From the NCBI RefSeq assembly GCF_007679495.1, contig NZ_VEGP01000034.1, forward strand, positions 1-55,412: a stretch of DNA of 55,412 nucleotides. The letters run 5' to 3'. The notes beneath the pieces are model-generated. The model saw nothing but the letters and a program-made list of their open reading frames with translations, had not been told where the DNA came from and did not search any database. Below, piece after piece: positions 1-8,452 of the stretch. Numbering within the stretch: position 1 is the stretch's first letter; every line of letters starts with the position of its first letter. This stretch comes from Paenibacillus sp. 32O-W (lineage in GTDB: Bacteria; Bacillota; Bacilli; Paenibacillales; NBRC-103111). Made by a program: the position numbers and the translations under genes.

Positions 1-75
1 CAAAATACAGTTAGACGTGCCGCTCCGCTTGCAACGATGCCTGCAGACGGTAAAATAGACGGATTTTCAAGGTAG
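1..75 (+). repeat. Copy of the CAGTTAG / GCAGACGG intergenic repeat family
   Basis: The first 75 bases carry the motif order CAGTTAG, CCGCTTGCAACGATG, GCAGACGG, AAAATAGACGG, TTTTCAAGGTAG. The same order recurs at 51724-51862 (two copies), inverted at about 30403-30460, and partly at about 32030-32070. It is seen directly in the sequence; its function is unknown. The copy may begin before the window. Confidence 0.8.
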
Positions 76-122
76 TTACCGACTTTCACTCCAGAGGAGC
101 AAACTAGCTGCATGAAATCCAG

Positions 123-251
123 TTAGGCAGAATCAACCGTGCTGTTGTCTTGCAGCGACTGCTCGATTGAATCAACGAAGCCGTCATAAAACGGATTTGG
201 CTCTACGTTAAGTCGGGAATAAATAGGGAAATGGACTGATGACGTCAAGGT
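123..251 (-). pseudogene. 3' remnant of an unidentified gene
   Basis: On the minus strand an open frame of about 42 codons ends at a TAA at 123-125 and reads like protein, with the stretch NVEPNPFYDGFVDSIEQSL. An in-frame stop lies just upstream and there is no start codon with a ribosome binding site. I read it as the C-terminal end of a decayed or rearranged gene. The family is not recognised, and chance coding is possible over this length. Confidence 0.3.
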
Positions 252-319
252 TGTTTAGCATTTTCAAGCTGCGAAAGTGTGGAGAGTTAAGCTTTGTCTG
301 CGGGGTAGTCGGCAGCGGG

Positions 320-799
320 TCACGACACCTCTTTGCACTCTCTTTGGCAATGGCCGCCCCGTTGGCAGACGAGATACTGCCCAATAAAATCAAGACGATG
401 ATCCAGCACGCGAAACCCGTATTCCTGATATAATTTCTCCTCCATCTCCAAGAGCCAGTCTTCGGATATTTTATGCAAATGTCCGCATCTGCTGCAAACC
501 AACCGATGGCTCAGATGGTTGTTATCTTCGCTGCGCCAATCGTAATGGGCGACGCCGTCCTTGAAGATCACCTTGACAATCACCTTCAATTCCACTAACA
601 GCTCTAACGTACGATAAACGGTGGCCAATCCGATGTCGGGAAAGCGGTTCTTCACAAGCATGTATACTTCTTCCGCACTCAGATGATCTTCCTTATGGTC
701 CATCAGCACCTGCAGCGTCACCTCACGCTGCGGCGTCAGCTTGTAACCCTGCTCGGCCAGCAGCCGTTTGATTTTGCCAATGCTATCTGCGGTATTCAT
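320..799 (-). CDS. Fur-family metal-dependent transcriptional repressor
   Basis: A 159-residue Fur-family regulator, expected to repress metal-uptake or peroxide-stress genes when metal-loaded. The N-terminal winged helix carries LTPQREVTLQVL (about 21-32) and the recognition helix LATVYRTLELL (about 58-68). The C-terminal dimerisation domain has His95, His98, His107 and His109, and the zinc-type pair Cys102-x2-Cys105. The last cysteines, 145, 151 and 155, are spaced unusually compared with the common CxxC or Cx4C tail. The frame is open further upstream, but the start at 799 has an ideal AAGGAGGTG site 8-9 bases away. Size fits Fur (about 150). Whether it is Fur, Zur or PerR cannot be told from the sequence. 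It is divergent from the sigma-factor gene. Confidence 0.9.
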   Translation of the reverse strand: MNTADSIGKIKRLLAEQGYKLTPQREVTLQVLMDHKEDHLSAEEVYMLVKNRFPDIGLATVYRTLELLVELKVIVKVIFKDGVAHYDWRSEDNNHLSHRLVCSRCGHLHKISEDWLLEMEEKLYQEYGFRVLDHRLDFIGQYLVCQRGGHCQRECKEVS

Positions 800-1192
800 T
801 TCAAGGAAGCACCTCCTTCTTGAAAACCATCCTCGATCATGAACGAAAATCACACCGCGTTCCATCCTTCTCAAATGCCGGATAGCACTCTTCTAGTCCG
901 GTCCTCCCGGTGCTCTTCAGTACAAAAGTTTGCTACACCCAAATGTTATAGCTACATCCAACTTACTTGTGATCGAGTTTTTTGTCAAGGAAATTACCTC
1001 AATTATCCAAAAGAACCAGATATGAGAACTCTTTCAATGAAAAAAGGTCGAATCACACTTCCATCAAAAAAGGGTACGAGTGCTAGGTCGCGAAAGATAT
1101 CGGAAATTAATTATTCATTTTGTCAGAAATCTCTTTTCTTTCGAGTCATTATATTAGGTCGATATAGCGGGGTGTTATTTATCGGGAACAAC
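800..1192. other. Divergent intergenic region between fur and the sigma-factor gene
   Basis: This AT-rich stretch remains open in the sigma-factor frame, but its composition and lack of family similarity suggest it is not coding. No clear sigma-A promoter pair or Fur box was found by eye. On the minus strand a TATAAC-like element lies near 945-950, which could serve fur. The true sigma start somewhere in 1021-1193 is unresolved. Confidence 0.4.
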
Positions 1193-2965
1193 GTGATTTG
1201 GACTAAAAGCGCAGAGTCAGCAAATGAAGAGACGGAGCATGATCTGGATAAGCTTGAAGATAGCGTTCTGGTGCAGCGAGCGCAGACTGGCGACCGAGAG
1301 GCGTTCGGAGAGTTGATCCGGCGACATCGGCGGCAAATGTTCGGGTACGCGCAAACATTAACCCGAGAGCCTTTCCTGGCAGAAGATATCGTACAGGATG
1401 CTCTGATTCGTGCCTTTTTGCATTTGGGGACGCTGGACGATGTTGCGCGGTTTCTGCCATGGCTTCACAGGATCGTCCGCAATCAAGCGTATTCCCGATT
1501 GAGAAGCAACCCGGTGGTACGGGAGAGGTCTTTCACGGCGCTGCAACGTAATGGGGGAAATGAGGACTCTACGAGCGTAGTTTGGTCGAATTTGGATGAT
1601 ATTCTTCTTCGCGTTTCGCGTTCGCTGGCTGATAATGCATGCATTAACGATAATCCAGAAGAACACTTAATGCGCCGACAACTGCATGAAATGATCACTG
1701 GCCTGCTCAGTTGTTTAACCAAGCGGGAGAGGCAAATTTTTGAGTCTCATTTTTTCGATCATTTATCGCCGCAGGAAATCGCAAAGTTGTTCAGCTTATC
1801 ATCCACCAACGTCTATCAAATTCTGTCCCGTTCGCGGAAGAAAGTGGCCCGAGAACGAATCCGTATAGAAGTCGACCAATATATGATAGAACGAAAGGAT
1901 TTGGGCGCTTTGAAAACTAAAATATTATCGAAAACATCGACATTTCATGCACCTGGTACATGGACGACGGTAGGCTGGGCCTTCCACCGCATGTTGAGCT
2001 ATACCGATCAGAAGCTGTCTTTGCCGATGGTGATGGGCCTTACCGGGCAAGCTTTTCGTATTACCATTTGTCATGACGATGTCCATATTGCTGGACCGAC
2101 GATGTACCCGTTCCGGGATATTTTGTCTCGGGGCTTGCAAAACATTGGATGGAGCTGCCGTATCGTGGAAACTCAAGACAAGCGCGATGCACCCGGAGAT
2201 AATACCAACTTGATGGATTCTGCATTGCTTACGGCAGCCGCCAAAGAGAAAAGGCCCCTTCAAGAAGAACTCCCGGCCGCCCTGGACCTGATTCACCGTT
2301 CCATCGACAGAGGCATTCCGGTTCTGTCCTGGGATCTGTTCATTCCGGAATTCGGAGTCATCTATGGCTATGATGATGAACAGCGGATACTGACGGCAAT
2401 GGAATGCATGCAGGATGACAAGCTTCCGTACGATCATCTCGGACGGGGGACGCTGGAGGATTTGTTCATACTGTCTCTGGAGGAACGGACGGAGAAAGAC
2501 CTACGTTCCATGCTTCGGGATGCGTTATCGATGATTCTCGATCATTACCATGGGAAAGAGGCTCCGACCGATCGTGGAGAACGGGGGTTGCGCGCCTATG
2601 ATGTATGGATTAATGCTTTCCACGGCGGCCAGATTGAGCCGAACGGAAATGCCTACAATATAGCAGTTGTTCAGGATGCCCGCCGACTTGCTGCTGAATT
2701 CCTGAGTGAAATTAACGCAGAGTGGCAGGGAGGCGACGAAGCGGACGAACGCATCCGTGCTCTCAATGCCGAGGCTGCGCGTCTGTACCGACAAGCGGCG
2801 GAACAACTGCGAGAACTTTCTCTGCTATTCCCCTTTCCTTCAGGGGGCGATCCAAACTCGGTAGAGAACCGTGAACGTGCCGTTACGGTATTGGAATCTG
2901 TAAAGGGGCTGGAGAAGCAGGCCGTTTCACTGCTTGAACAGATGAATGAAGCGCTAGCATACTAA
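1193..2965 (+). CDS. ECF-like sigma-70 factor fused to a large C-terminal BtrH/C39-like domain
   Basis: About 590 residues. Region 2 lies at about 35-105, with DREAFGELIRRHRRQMFGYA and the -10 recognition helix AEDIVQDALIRAFLHL. Region 4 lies at about 165-222, with LTKRERQIFESHFFDHLSPQ and SSTNVYQILSRSRKKVARE. Typical ECF factors end here at about 180-200 residues. This one continues for about 370 more, resembling the papain-like fold of BtrH or C39-type proteins (GIPVLSWDLFIPEFGVIYGY, then RGLRAYDVWINAFHGG). No cysteine sits where a C39 nucleophile is expected, so it may sense or bind rather than cleave (inference). The start is uncertain: GTG at 1193 is preferred on domain grounds but has only a weak site, and GTG 1172 or ATG 1039 are alternatives. 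No anti-sigma gene is adjacent. Confidence 0.75.
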   Translation: MIWTKSAESANEETEHDLDKLEDSVLVQRAQTGDREAFGELIRRHRRQMFGYAQTLTREPFLAEDIVQDALIRAFLHLGTLDDVARFLPWLHRIVRNQAYSRLRSNPVVRERSFTALQRNGGNEDSTSVVWSNLDDILLRVSRSLADNACINDNPEEHLMRRQLHEMITGLLSCLTKRERQIFESHFFDHLSPQEIAKLFSLSSTNVYQILSRSRKKVARERIRIEVDQYMIERKDLGALKTKILSKTSTFHAPGTWTTVGWAFHRMLSYTDQKLSLPMVMGLTGQAFRITICHDDVHIAGPTMYPFRDILSRGLQNIGWSCRIVETQDKRDAPGDNTNLMDSALLTAAAKEKRPLQEELPAALDLIHRSIDRGIPVLSWDLFIPEFGVIYGYDDEQRILTAMECMQDDKLPYDHLGRGTLEDLFILSLEERTEKDLRSMLRDALSMILDHYHGKEAPTDRGERGLRAYDVWINAFHGGQIEPNGNAYNIAVVQDARRLAAEFLSEINAEWQGGDEADERIRALNAEAARLYRQAAEQLRELSLLFPFPSGGDPNSVENRERAVTVLESVKGLEKQAVSLLEQMNEALAY

Positions 2966-3035
2966 TTATGAAACTGATTCATTAAGGCTCCCCACTTCCT
3001 GCCGCCGGCTTGAGAATAGCTCTACCACCAAAAAA

Positions 3036-3072
3036 GTAAGGCCGCCTCATAAAGGATGGCCTTACCTTTCGC
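3036..3072 (+). terminator. Possible terminator after the sigma-factor gene
   Basis: Arms GTAAGGCC (3036-3043) and GGCCTTAC (3058-3065) enclose a 14-base loop and are followed by a pyrimidine-rich tract. It lies 70 bases after the sigma stop codon. The T-run is imperfect. Confidence 0.5.
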
Positions 3073-3232
3073 CTTTTATAGTGCGGAGAATCGTATCACG
3101 CTATCAGATCAACAAGCCTCGCTCCATGGCATTAAAAGCCTCATTTTACTGTCAATATTTTGTGTTTAGCAATTTCAACGATGCAGATGCCTGACCCCGA
3201 CGTCTTGAGCGGCCCGACCGATCCCGAAACAG

Positions 3233-3269
3233 AAAAAAAGCAGGCAAGGTCTCTAAGACCTTACCTGCT
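3233..3269 (-). terminator. Intrinsic terminator for the DUF2512 gene
   Basis: Read on the minus strand, GCAGGTAAGGTC and its complement GACCTTGCCTGC (one mismatch) form a hairpin followed by seven T residues. It lies about 70 bases downstream of the minus-strand gene ending at 3341. Confidence 0.85.
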
Positions 3270-3340
3270 TGGAATGAGCTCTTCTTATTCCTGAGTAGCC
3301 CGGGCGTCTAACAAACAGCGACAATACCGGTGCCGCTACA

Positions 3341-3697
3341 TCAAGCAGGAGACTTCTGGGTTCTCCCGCTTCGAATCAGCCATAGATGCGTGAAGTATTC
3401 GATGACGGCCAGCAGCAATCCGGTTAGCACGGCTCCCCAGAACGTAACCGACGCCCCCGCGAACATGTTGGATACGAAATACACAATAATCACGGATGCG
3501 ATAAAATCCATCAAGGTGCTGGTCCATAACGTTCCTCTTTTTAAAAGCAAATACTCCATCAGCACTCCGACTACAGCCAGGATCAATCCGACAATGATCG
3601 CTTGATAGTAAGCGCCGTAATCCACGTTGGGAAACAGCCATGCGGCAATCAGGACGCCTATGGGGCAAGCAATGATCTTCATAATAAGACTCGCCAT
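3341..3697 (-). CDS. DUF2512 (YndM-type) four-helix membrane protein
   Basis: A 118-residue integral membrane protein with four hydrophobic segments, at about 5-22, 32-50, 58-78 and 83-105, ending in a basic tail. Size and the pattern of the third and fourth helices (FIASVIIVYFVSNMFAG, then GLLLAVIEYFTHLWLIRSGR) fit the DUF2512 family of spore-forming Bacillales. No function is established for the family. The start is supported by AAGGAGG 8 bases upstream. Its own terminator follows at 3233-3269. Confidence 0.85.
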   Translation of the reverse strand: MASLIMKIIACPIGVLIAAWLFPNVDYGAYYQAIIVGLILAVVGVLMEYLLLKRGTLWTSTLMDFIASVIIVYFVSNMFAGASVTFWGAVLTGLLLAVIEYFTHLWLIRSGRTQKSPA

Positions 3698-3730
3698 GGA
3701 AATCCTCCTTCGTAATGTTCAGTGTGCAAA

Positions 3731-3754
3731 GCCCTCTTAGCAATTTAAGAGGGC
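3731..3754 (-). terminator. Terminator hairpin after the coat-protein gene
   Basis: GCCCTCTTA and TAAGAGGGC form a 9-bp stem just after the minus-strand stop at 3763. The following T-run is short (CTTTG), so the site may be weak. Confidence 0.55.
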
Positions 3755-3762
3755 TCGGCCGT

Positions 3763-4326
3763 TTATGGGACAGCGACCGGTTCCTGGACCGGCTTGTACA
3801 AGCCGCCTAAAGTGGTCTGAGTAGTCGGCGCAGCGGGCTCCAGTGGATAAAAGCCCTTCTTAACCATCCACTGCCAGACATCATACGCATGACGGGAACA
3901 CATACGGAAAGCATCCTCCAGAAAGCTGCGAATCTGCGGGTTGCTCATTTCCATGGCGGCCCAGGCATATTCTCTTCCTGCGCGCTTCAAAGTGAGCAAA
4001 TAGGCGGTTGCTATTTCCCGGTCATTGAATTGCTGCACCGAGGTTCTCGGAGTCACCGGCACAGGTGCTGCGGGTGATTGGGTAAAGGACTGCAGGACAG
4101 GGCGCAAATCGGGAAGCTGGAGCTTGGATTTGGCTCCTTCCGCATTGCTCAGGTATTCCACCTTCATATTATAGTCCTGAATGTGTACCGGAAAATGCTG
4201 CTGTAGGATACCTTTAAGCTCCGCATCTTGAACCTGGTTCAGGAAGCAAGCCATGTTCGTGATCGAATTAACGCAGCTCATCGTCAATTCATGCAAATCC
4301 TGCGCCTCGTGTGCGGCCAATTGCAT
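3763..4326 (-). CDS. CotF-family spore coat protein
   Basis: A 187-residue protein of the CotF (ferritin-like helical) coat family, placed in the spore coat or in spore maturation by family knowledge. Two helical blocks are visible: the N-terminal AHEAQDLHELTMSCVNSI with a downstream LNQVQDAELKGILQQH, and a second from REIATAYLLTLKRAGREYAW to CSRHAYDVWQWMVKKGFYP. The second block is the usual CotF signature. A Pro/Ala/Thr-rich linker lies between them. The start at 4326 rather than the longer frame is set by AGGAGGTAA 7-8 bases upstream. It supports a spore-forming host. Confidence 0.85.
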   Translation of the reverse strand: MQLAAHEAQDLHELTMSCVNSITNMACFLNQVQDAELKGILQQHFPVHIQDYNMKVEYLSNAEGAKSKLQLPDLRPVLQSFTQSPAAPVPVTPRTSVQQFNDREIATAYLLTLKRAGREYAWAAMEMSNPQIRSFLEDAFRMCSRHAYDVWQWMVKKGFYPLEPAAPTTQTTLGGLYKPVQEPVAVP

Positions 4327-4591
4327 AAGTAAATTACCTCCTGTCATCTCTACTATCAATCATAGATACGGTCTGCGTTCGCATAGCGGACTTTCTCCGA
4401 ATGGATGCGCCGCTTTCCCTCGGGAGATTTCCCCGGTTGCTTCTTGCCGGAATCGCTCTGTCGTTCATCCTGCATTCGTTCGGCTTGCCGGTTGTCAGGC
4501 ACCTGATATAACCCCCCCTTTGGAAAATAGAGTGTCCTCAGGAAACTTTTTTTATTCTTGTCGGCAGGAAAGTAAGTAATCCCGGTGAAAC

Positions 4592-4680
4592 AAGGATAAA
4601 CGGCTATCGCCGTCCTTTGGACAGCGCGTTTACCGATGAAATATAAGAAAAACTCCTATCGGAGTATTTCATGGATGAGC
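4592..4680. repeat. CGGCTATCGCCG hairpin repeat with following terminator-like hairpin
   Basis: AAGGA-TAAA-CGGC and GCCG-TCCTT pair around TAT. The conserved tail, a spaced GCGCGTTTACC, follows. The element recurs at 15342-15390 and 54162-54210, with a partial copy at 12830-12854. Next to it, ACTCC-TATC-GGAGT with an A-run at 4651-4665 would terminate minus-strand transcription. Confidence 0.75.
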
Positions 4681-4763
4681 TACCGCGTTTAAAGGATGTT
4701 TTTATCGCCAAATAGAATTTGAAGTTATTCAGGACGCAATAACTTATAAATTCTGATTGTGGT

Positions 4764-4812
4764 AAAAAAAGCTCCTAACGGAGCCATCTCGAAGACGAAT
4801 AACCCGGTTTTA
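4764..4812 (-). terminator. Single copy of the GCTCC...GGAGC repeat, a minus-strand terminator
   Basis: On the minus strand GGCTCC-GTTA-GGAGC is followed by seven T residues. Flanking words (GAATAACCCGG) match the 129-bp tandem units at 29981-30320. It lies downstream of the minus-strand oxidoreductase ending at 4951 and probably ends its transcript. A second GC-rich hairpin at 4882-4910 may also contribute. The rest of 4327-4950 shows nothing else. Confidence 0.65.
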
Positions 4813-4950
4813 ATTGTAACCGATCGAAAATTCCGAGCGGCTGCAGGGCGCTTTTTTCGGAACCGACTTTATACATGTATAAATCCCCTGCCCTATCCTG
4901 GGAGGGGGTTTGCAGAGGTTTTGTTATAACAGGAACCCGTTCTATGTTTT

Positions 4951-5973
4951 CTATACTTTCCTGTTCTGTGTGTTAAGCATAACGACCAGACCGTCTCCCT
5001 TGATGGTGGCCTCCGTCGTTTTCAAGATATCCTCGTGAGTCAAGATTGCCTCATGACCTTGAATTCTGCGGACAAAATCCTCCGTAATCGTATACGGAGG
5101 GGACAGGAGCGGAACCATTACCGCTGACTCTTGATTGGTAAGTTGAATCATGACGGCATCCTCGTGAACGAAGGGATCCCCTTGCAGCCGGAGCTCCACC
5201 ATTCCTTCCGTTCCCGTCACGAAAATCCGCCCATCCCCCCACGTCCAGCTCTGGTTCGGCGTATGCCAATCCGCATACAACTGAGCTACAATACCATCAT
5301 CCATAACTACATGCACATTTACGGCATTATAGAACGTAGGATACTCGGATAAAATGGTTTTGCTGACATACCCGTCAATCCGGTTGATCTCCTTGCCAGT
5401 AAACCAGCGAAGCAGATCAAAATCATGAACCAGAAGGTCAATCAGGATTCCTCCCGACTGTTCTTTAGAAAAAAACCAGGCCGGTCTTTTGTCCGCATTA
5501 AGACGATGGGGCTTCCGCATCCCTATGGTGACGATTTCTCCCAGAATACCATCGTCAATATGTTTCTTCAAAGTATAAATAGCTGGATGAAACCGTTCGG
5601 TGAGCAGCATGCCGACCTGAATCCTCCCCCGTTCCAGAACGGCTTTCAGCCGGAGCAAGCCATCCTCGCCGGTCACTGCCGGCTTATCCACCATAACATG
5701 CTTGCCGAGATTTTCGCATATTTCTATAATGCGGATCTTGTCCTCGTTGACCGCAGCGCAGCCTACGATTTTAACGGAATCCCCTAATAAGCTCTCCATG
5801 TCTTCCGCCAGCGGAATCCCGAATTTGTCGGACAGGGTGCAGGCCAACCCCTCTTCGTCTTCATCGAAGATCCCCGCACAGGTGTACCCCAGCTCCAGCA
5901 TTTCCCGAATAAAGATTTCAATATGCGCATGCTGGCAGCCAATCACTGCAAATTGCTCCGTTACTTTGTTCAT
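4951..5973 (-). CDS. Gfo/Idh/MocA-family NAD(P)-dependent oxidoreductase
   Basis: A 340-residue sugar-type oxidoreductase. The N-terminal Rossmann strand is VIGCQHAHIE (about 10-19) instead of the usual GxGxxG, a clear deviation. The catalytic EKP motif appears as DKP in HVMVDKPAV (about 91-99). The C-terminal alpha/beta domain has GGILIDLLVHDFDLLRW, the substrate-site D-x3-H-x-D pattern. The start at 5973 has AAAGGGG 9 bases upstream; the earlier in-frame TTG is too close to it. It stands alone, with a terminator on each side. The substrate cannot be named. Confidence 0.85.
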   Translation of the reverse strand: MNKVTEQFAVIGCQHAHIEIFIREMLELGYTCAGIFDEDEEGLACTLSDKFGIPLAEDMESLLGDSVKIVGCAAVNEDKIRIIEICENLGKHVMVDKPAVTGEDGLLRLKAVLERGRIQVGMLLTERFHPAIYTLKKHIDDGILGEIVTIGMRKPHRLNADKRPAWFFSKEQSGGILIDLLVHDFDLLRWFTGKEINRIDGYVSKTILSEYPTFYNAVNVHVVMDDGIVAQLYADWHTPNQSWTWGDGRIFVTGTEGMVELRLQGDPFVHEDAVMIQLTNQESAVMVPLLSPPYTITEDFVRRIQGHEAILTHEDILKTTEATIKGDGLVVMLNTQNRKV

Positions 5974-6380
5974 TAATAACAACCCCTTTCTCTACATTAT
6001 TATAGTAAAACCATTGCCTAGACCTCTTCCTTATAACATAATGAAGCCGATCTTAAGCCATTTATCGGGTTTGTTGGCAAAAATTATTAGTCATTCCTCG
6101 CTCTTGCTCTCTCCTTCCATAAGGGGTATCTCTCTGCCTCTTTCATCGAATAACAAACGTCCGACACCATTTCCGGGAGCCCGGGAGCGTTCGTGTTCCG
6201 CCATGCTCCCATGTCTGCTGTTTACTCCGGGAACCTGCTGCCAACTAGCGGATTCGACAAAAAAAGACCGGCTTTCTGGTAGAAAAACCGGTCCTGTAAA
6301 TCTCAATTAAACTGCACTATTAGGTAATCTTTAATAAAGTCAGTCAGCCGCCTCGCATTAACGCTAAATACGTATTCGAT
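5974..6380. other. Intergenic region without a convincing gene
   Basis: A 71-codon minus-strand frame at 6091-6306 has no ribosome binding site and runs through the terminator at 6259-6293, so I do not call it. Apart from that terminator nothing was seen. Confidence 0.6.
6259..6293 (-). terminator. Intrinsic terminator for the isomerase/oxidoreductase pair
   Basis: On the minus strand GACCGG and CCGGTC form a stem followed by seven T residues, about 90 bases after the isomerase stop at 6381. Confidence 0.8.
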
Positions 6381-7238
6381 CTATAACCGGTTCTTCAGCA
6401 GATCCAACCCGGCTGCGGCCAGCACCCGATCCAGCGCTTTTCTCGACCGTTCCATCAGCGCCCGGGCATCCTCCTGCGGAGGCTCCTTGGTCAGCACTTC
6501 TTGCGTAACCGCACCTTGATATCCTGACTTATGCAGTGCCTGCAAAAATGCCGCCAAATCAATAACGCCTTCGCCGGGGTACAAGCGTTCATTATCCCGC
6601 ACTTGCTCCACCGGGACAGGCGGGGCGTCATTGATATGCACATGAACAATCAGGTGCGCCGGAAGCTTCGCTATATCGTCATAAGTAAGTTCCGTGGTAT
6701 ACCAGTGGAACGAATCCACCAGCAAGCCGACGTTCGGTTCTCCAATGGCCTCAATCAAGGCCAGCGTATCCGCCTGAGTCCATATGAACGGGTGCTTCCA
6801 CTGCGTTCTTAAGTGATGCGGACCGACATATTCGAGCCCAAGCTTGATGCCGTATGCCCCAAGCCATTGGGCACACAGGCGAAGCCGTTTGACCGCCCGC
6901 GCCATGAAAGGAGCCGGTGCATCATCGGTCGAGGGCAGAATATAAGTGCAGCAGCTCTTGCACCCGAGTGCCGCAGCCGCCTCGGCGGCTTCAAGCAGCT
7001 TGGGCAGGCCTTCACGGAACGCCTGATCGGTCGTTCTCCAGTCTACCGGCAGGCCGAAGGAGCCCAAAGTCACCTGATGCCTGGCCAATAGCTCGGCCGC
7101 ACCTTGTACGCCATGCCGCTGAACCAGCCCAACAGGATCACCGTCAATGACTTGAAAACCGAATTCAGCGGCTGCCTGCAACCATTGTTCATCGCTTCCA
7201 ATGCTGCCAATCCCTGCCCGAGTCAGTCCAAATTTCAT
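6381..7238 (-). CDS. TIM-barrel sugar phosphate isomerase/epimerase (AP endonuclease 2 family)
   Basis: A 285-residue xylose-isomerase-like TIM barrel. The metal ligands of the family are in place: Glu136 (LGLEYVGP), Asp175 and His178 (GLLVDSFHWY), His201 (VHVHIND) and Glu247 (VTQEVL). Such proteins epimerise or isomerise keto-sugars, often together with a Gfo/Idh dehydrogenase. It begins 21 bases after the upstream oxidoreductase gene and is surely co-transcribed with it. The exact substrate is unknown. Confidence 0.88.
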   Translation of the reverse strand: MKFGLTRAGIGSIGSDEQWLQAAAEFGFQVIDGDPVGLVQRHGVQGAAELLARHQVTLGSFGLPVDWRTTDQAFREGLPKLLEAAEAAAALGCKSCCTYILPSTDDAPAPFMARAVKRLRLCAQWLGAYGIKLGLEYVGPHHLRTQWKHPFIWTQADTLALIEAIGEPNVGLLVDSFHWYTTELTYDDIAKLPAHLIVHVHINDAPPVPVEQVRDNERLYPGEGVIDLAAFLQALHKSGYQGAVTQEVLTKEPPQEDARALMERSRKALDRVLAAAGLDLLKNRL

Positions 7239-7259
7239 CGAACGATGACCTCCTCTTCT

Positions 7260-8336
7260 CTACAGATCCCAGTTTAACTTAACTTCGCAGCCGGTGCGGG
7301 AAGATTCGTAAATGGCGTCCAGCACCAGGTTGTTCGTATAGCCGCTAAGAGCGGAAGTGAGCGGCTCCTTCCCTTCCCGGATGCACTCCAGGAAGTGTCG
7401 GCTGAGCCTTCTGCGGGGGCCCTCGTCTTCTTCCGGCTTCTTCAGCTCCACTTCTGACGTGCGGTCGAATTTCTCCGTCAACAGCTTGCCGGAGCCTCCC
7501 CGATAGCTTGCACCGCCGTCGGTTCCCATAAGATGAAGGAACGGCGAGCTGTCCGTATCCATATGCACCGCCCAGCTTACCTCAAGCGTCAACGAGCTGC
7601 CGTCCTCCATCTTGATGAGCGCCGTCGCGAAATCTTCAACATCGTATATTCCTTCCCAATCGGGCTTGCCCCAGGTCCCGATTCCCTTCTTCCTTGGGCC
7701 GAATTCCGCATAGGTTGAACCATACACCGAGACCGGCTTGGGATTGCCCATCAAATGCAAGGCCAGATCCAGCATGTGGACGCCGATATCGATTAACGGT
7801 CCGCCGCCGGATTGATCCATACGGGTAAACCAGGTTCCCCAGCCGGGAATGCCCTTGCGCCGGTACAAACCGGTCTTCGCAGTATAGATGCGGCCCAATT
7901 CCCCGCGATTCACCTGTTCCTTGATTTGCATCGGAATCGATTCCCATCGCATCTGATGCGCAACCATTAACCGGCGGTCCGTCTGCCGGCTTGCCTTATA
8001 GATGTTCTTCGCCGCTTCGGCGTTCATGCCCATCGGCTTCTCCAGCAGAACATGCTTTCCGGCCGACAATGCTTCCACCGCTAACGACTCATGGAACTGA
8101 TTCGGCACGGCGACGACCACCGCATCGACCTCGGGGCTGTGGATAAGCTCCTGCGCTGTGCCGGTCACATTGGCAATCCCGTACTCCTTGGCCCGGGATA
8201 CCGCCAGCGGCGCGTAAACATCCGTAACGGTCGTAATTTCACACCAATCCTTCAAGTCGGAAAATTCCTTCAAATGGACATTCCCGATATTTCCGGCACC
8301 AATGATGCCCAGCTTGATTTTGTCCGATGCAGACAT
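7260..8336 (-). CDS. Gfo/Idh/MocA-family oxidoreductase
   Basis: A 358-residue NAD(P)-dependent sugar dehydrogenase. The nucleotide site is GIIGAGNIGNVH (about 10-21), the catalytic motif EKP is at 99-101 (HVLLEKPMGMN), and the substrate-site motif GGPLIDIGVHMLDL is at about 175-188. The start at 8336 is chosen because GGAGG lies 7 bases before it, while the ATG two codons earlier is too close. With the isomerase at 6381-7238 it makes a two-gene operon, divergent from an AraC activator that probably controls it (inference from context). Confidence 0.9.
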   Translation of the reverse strand: MSASDKIKLGIIGAGNIGNVHLKEFSDLKDWCEITTVTDVYAPLAVSRAKEYGIANVTGTAQELIHSPEVDAVVVAVPNQFHESLAVEALSAGKHVLLEKPMGMNAEAAKNIYKASRQTDRRLMVAHQMRWESIPMQIKEQVNRGELGRIYTAKTGLYRRKGIPGWGTWFTRMDQSGGGPLIDIGVHMLDLALHLMGNPKPVSVYGSTYAEFGPRKKGIGTWGKPDWEGIYDVEDFATALIKMEDGSSLTLEVSWAVHMDTDSSPFLHLMGTDGGASYRGGSGKLLTEKFDRTSEVELKKPEEDEGPRRRLSRHFLECIREGKEPLTSALSGYTNNLVLDAIYESSRTGCEVKLNWDL

Positions 8337-8452
8337 CCTCATTCCTCCAAACCATCCTCATTTCTTATATCCACAGATATGATAAAATAAGAAAGAATAG
8401 TTTGCATACCTAAGGTTTCGGGAGATGTCTCATTTTTTCGGAGGGAGCCTGT

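Noticed and set aside
839-1192. N-terminal extension of the sigma factor by 118 codons
   Set aside because: Composition is AT-rich and unlike the rest of the protein, no family similarity is visible, and sigma region 2 begins only after about residue 35 of the shorter form.
3110-3150. Short minus-strand coding-like tail reading NEAFNAMERGLLI
   Set aside because: Only 13 codons; cannot be told apart from chance.
6091-6306. 71-codon minus-strand frame
   Set aside because: No ribosome binding site, runs through a terminator hairpin, and no family resemblance.
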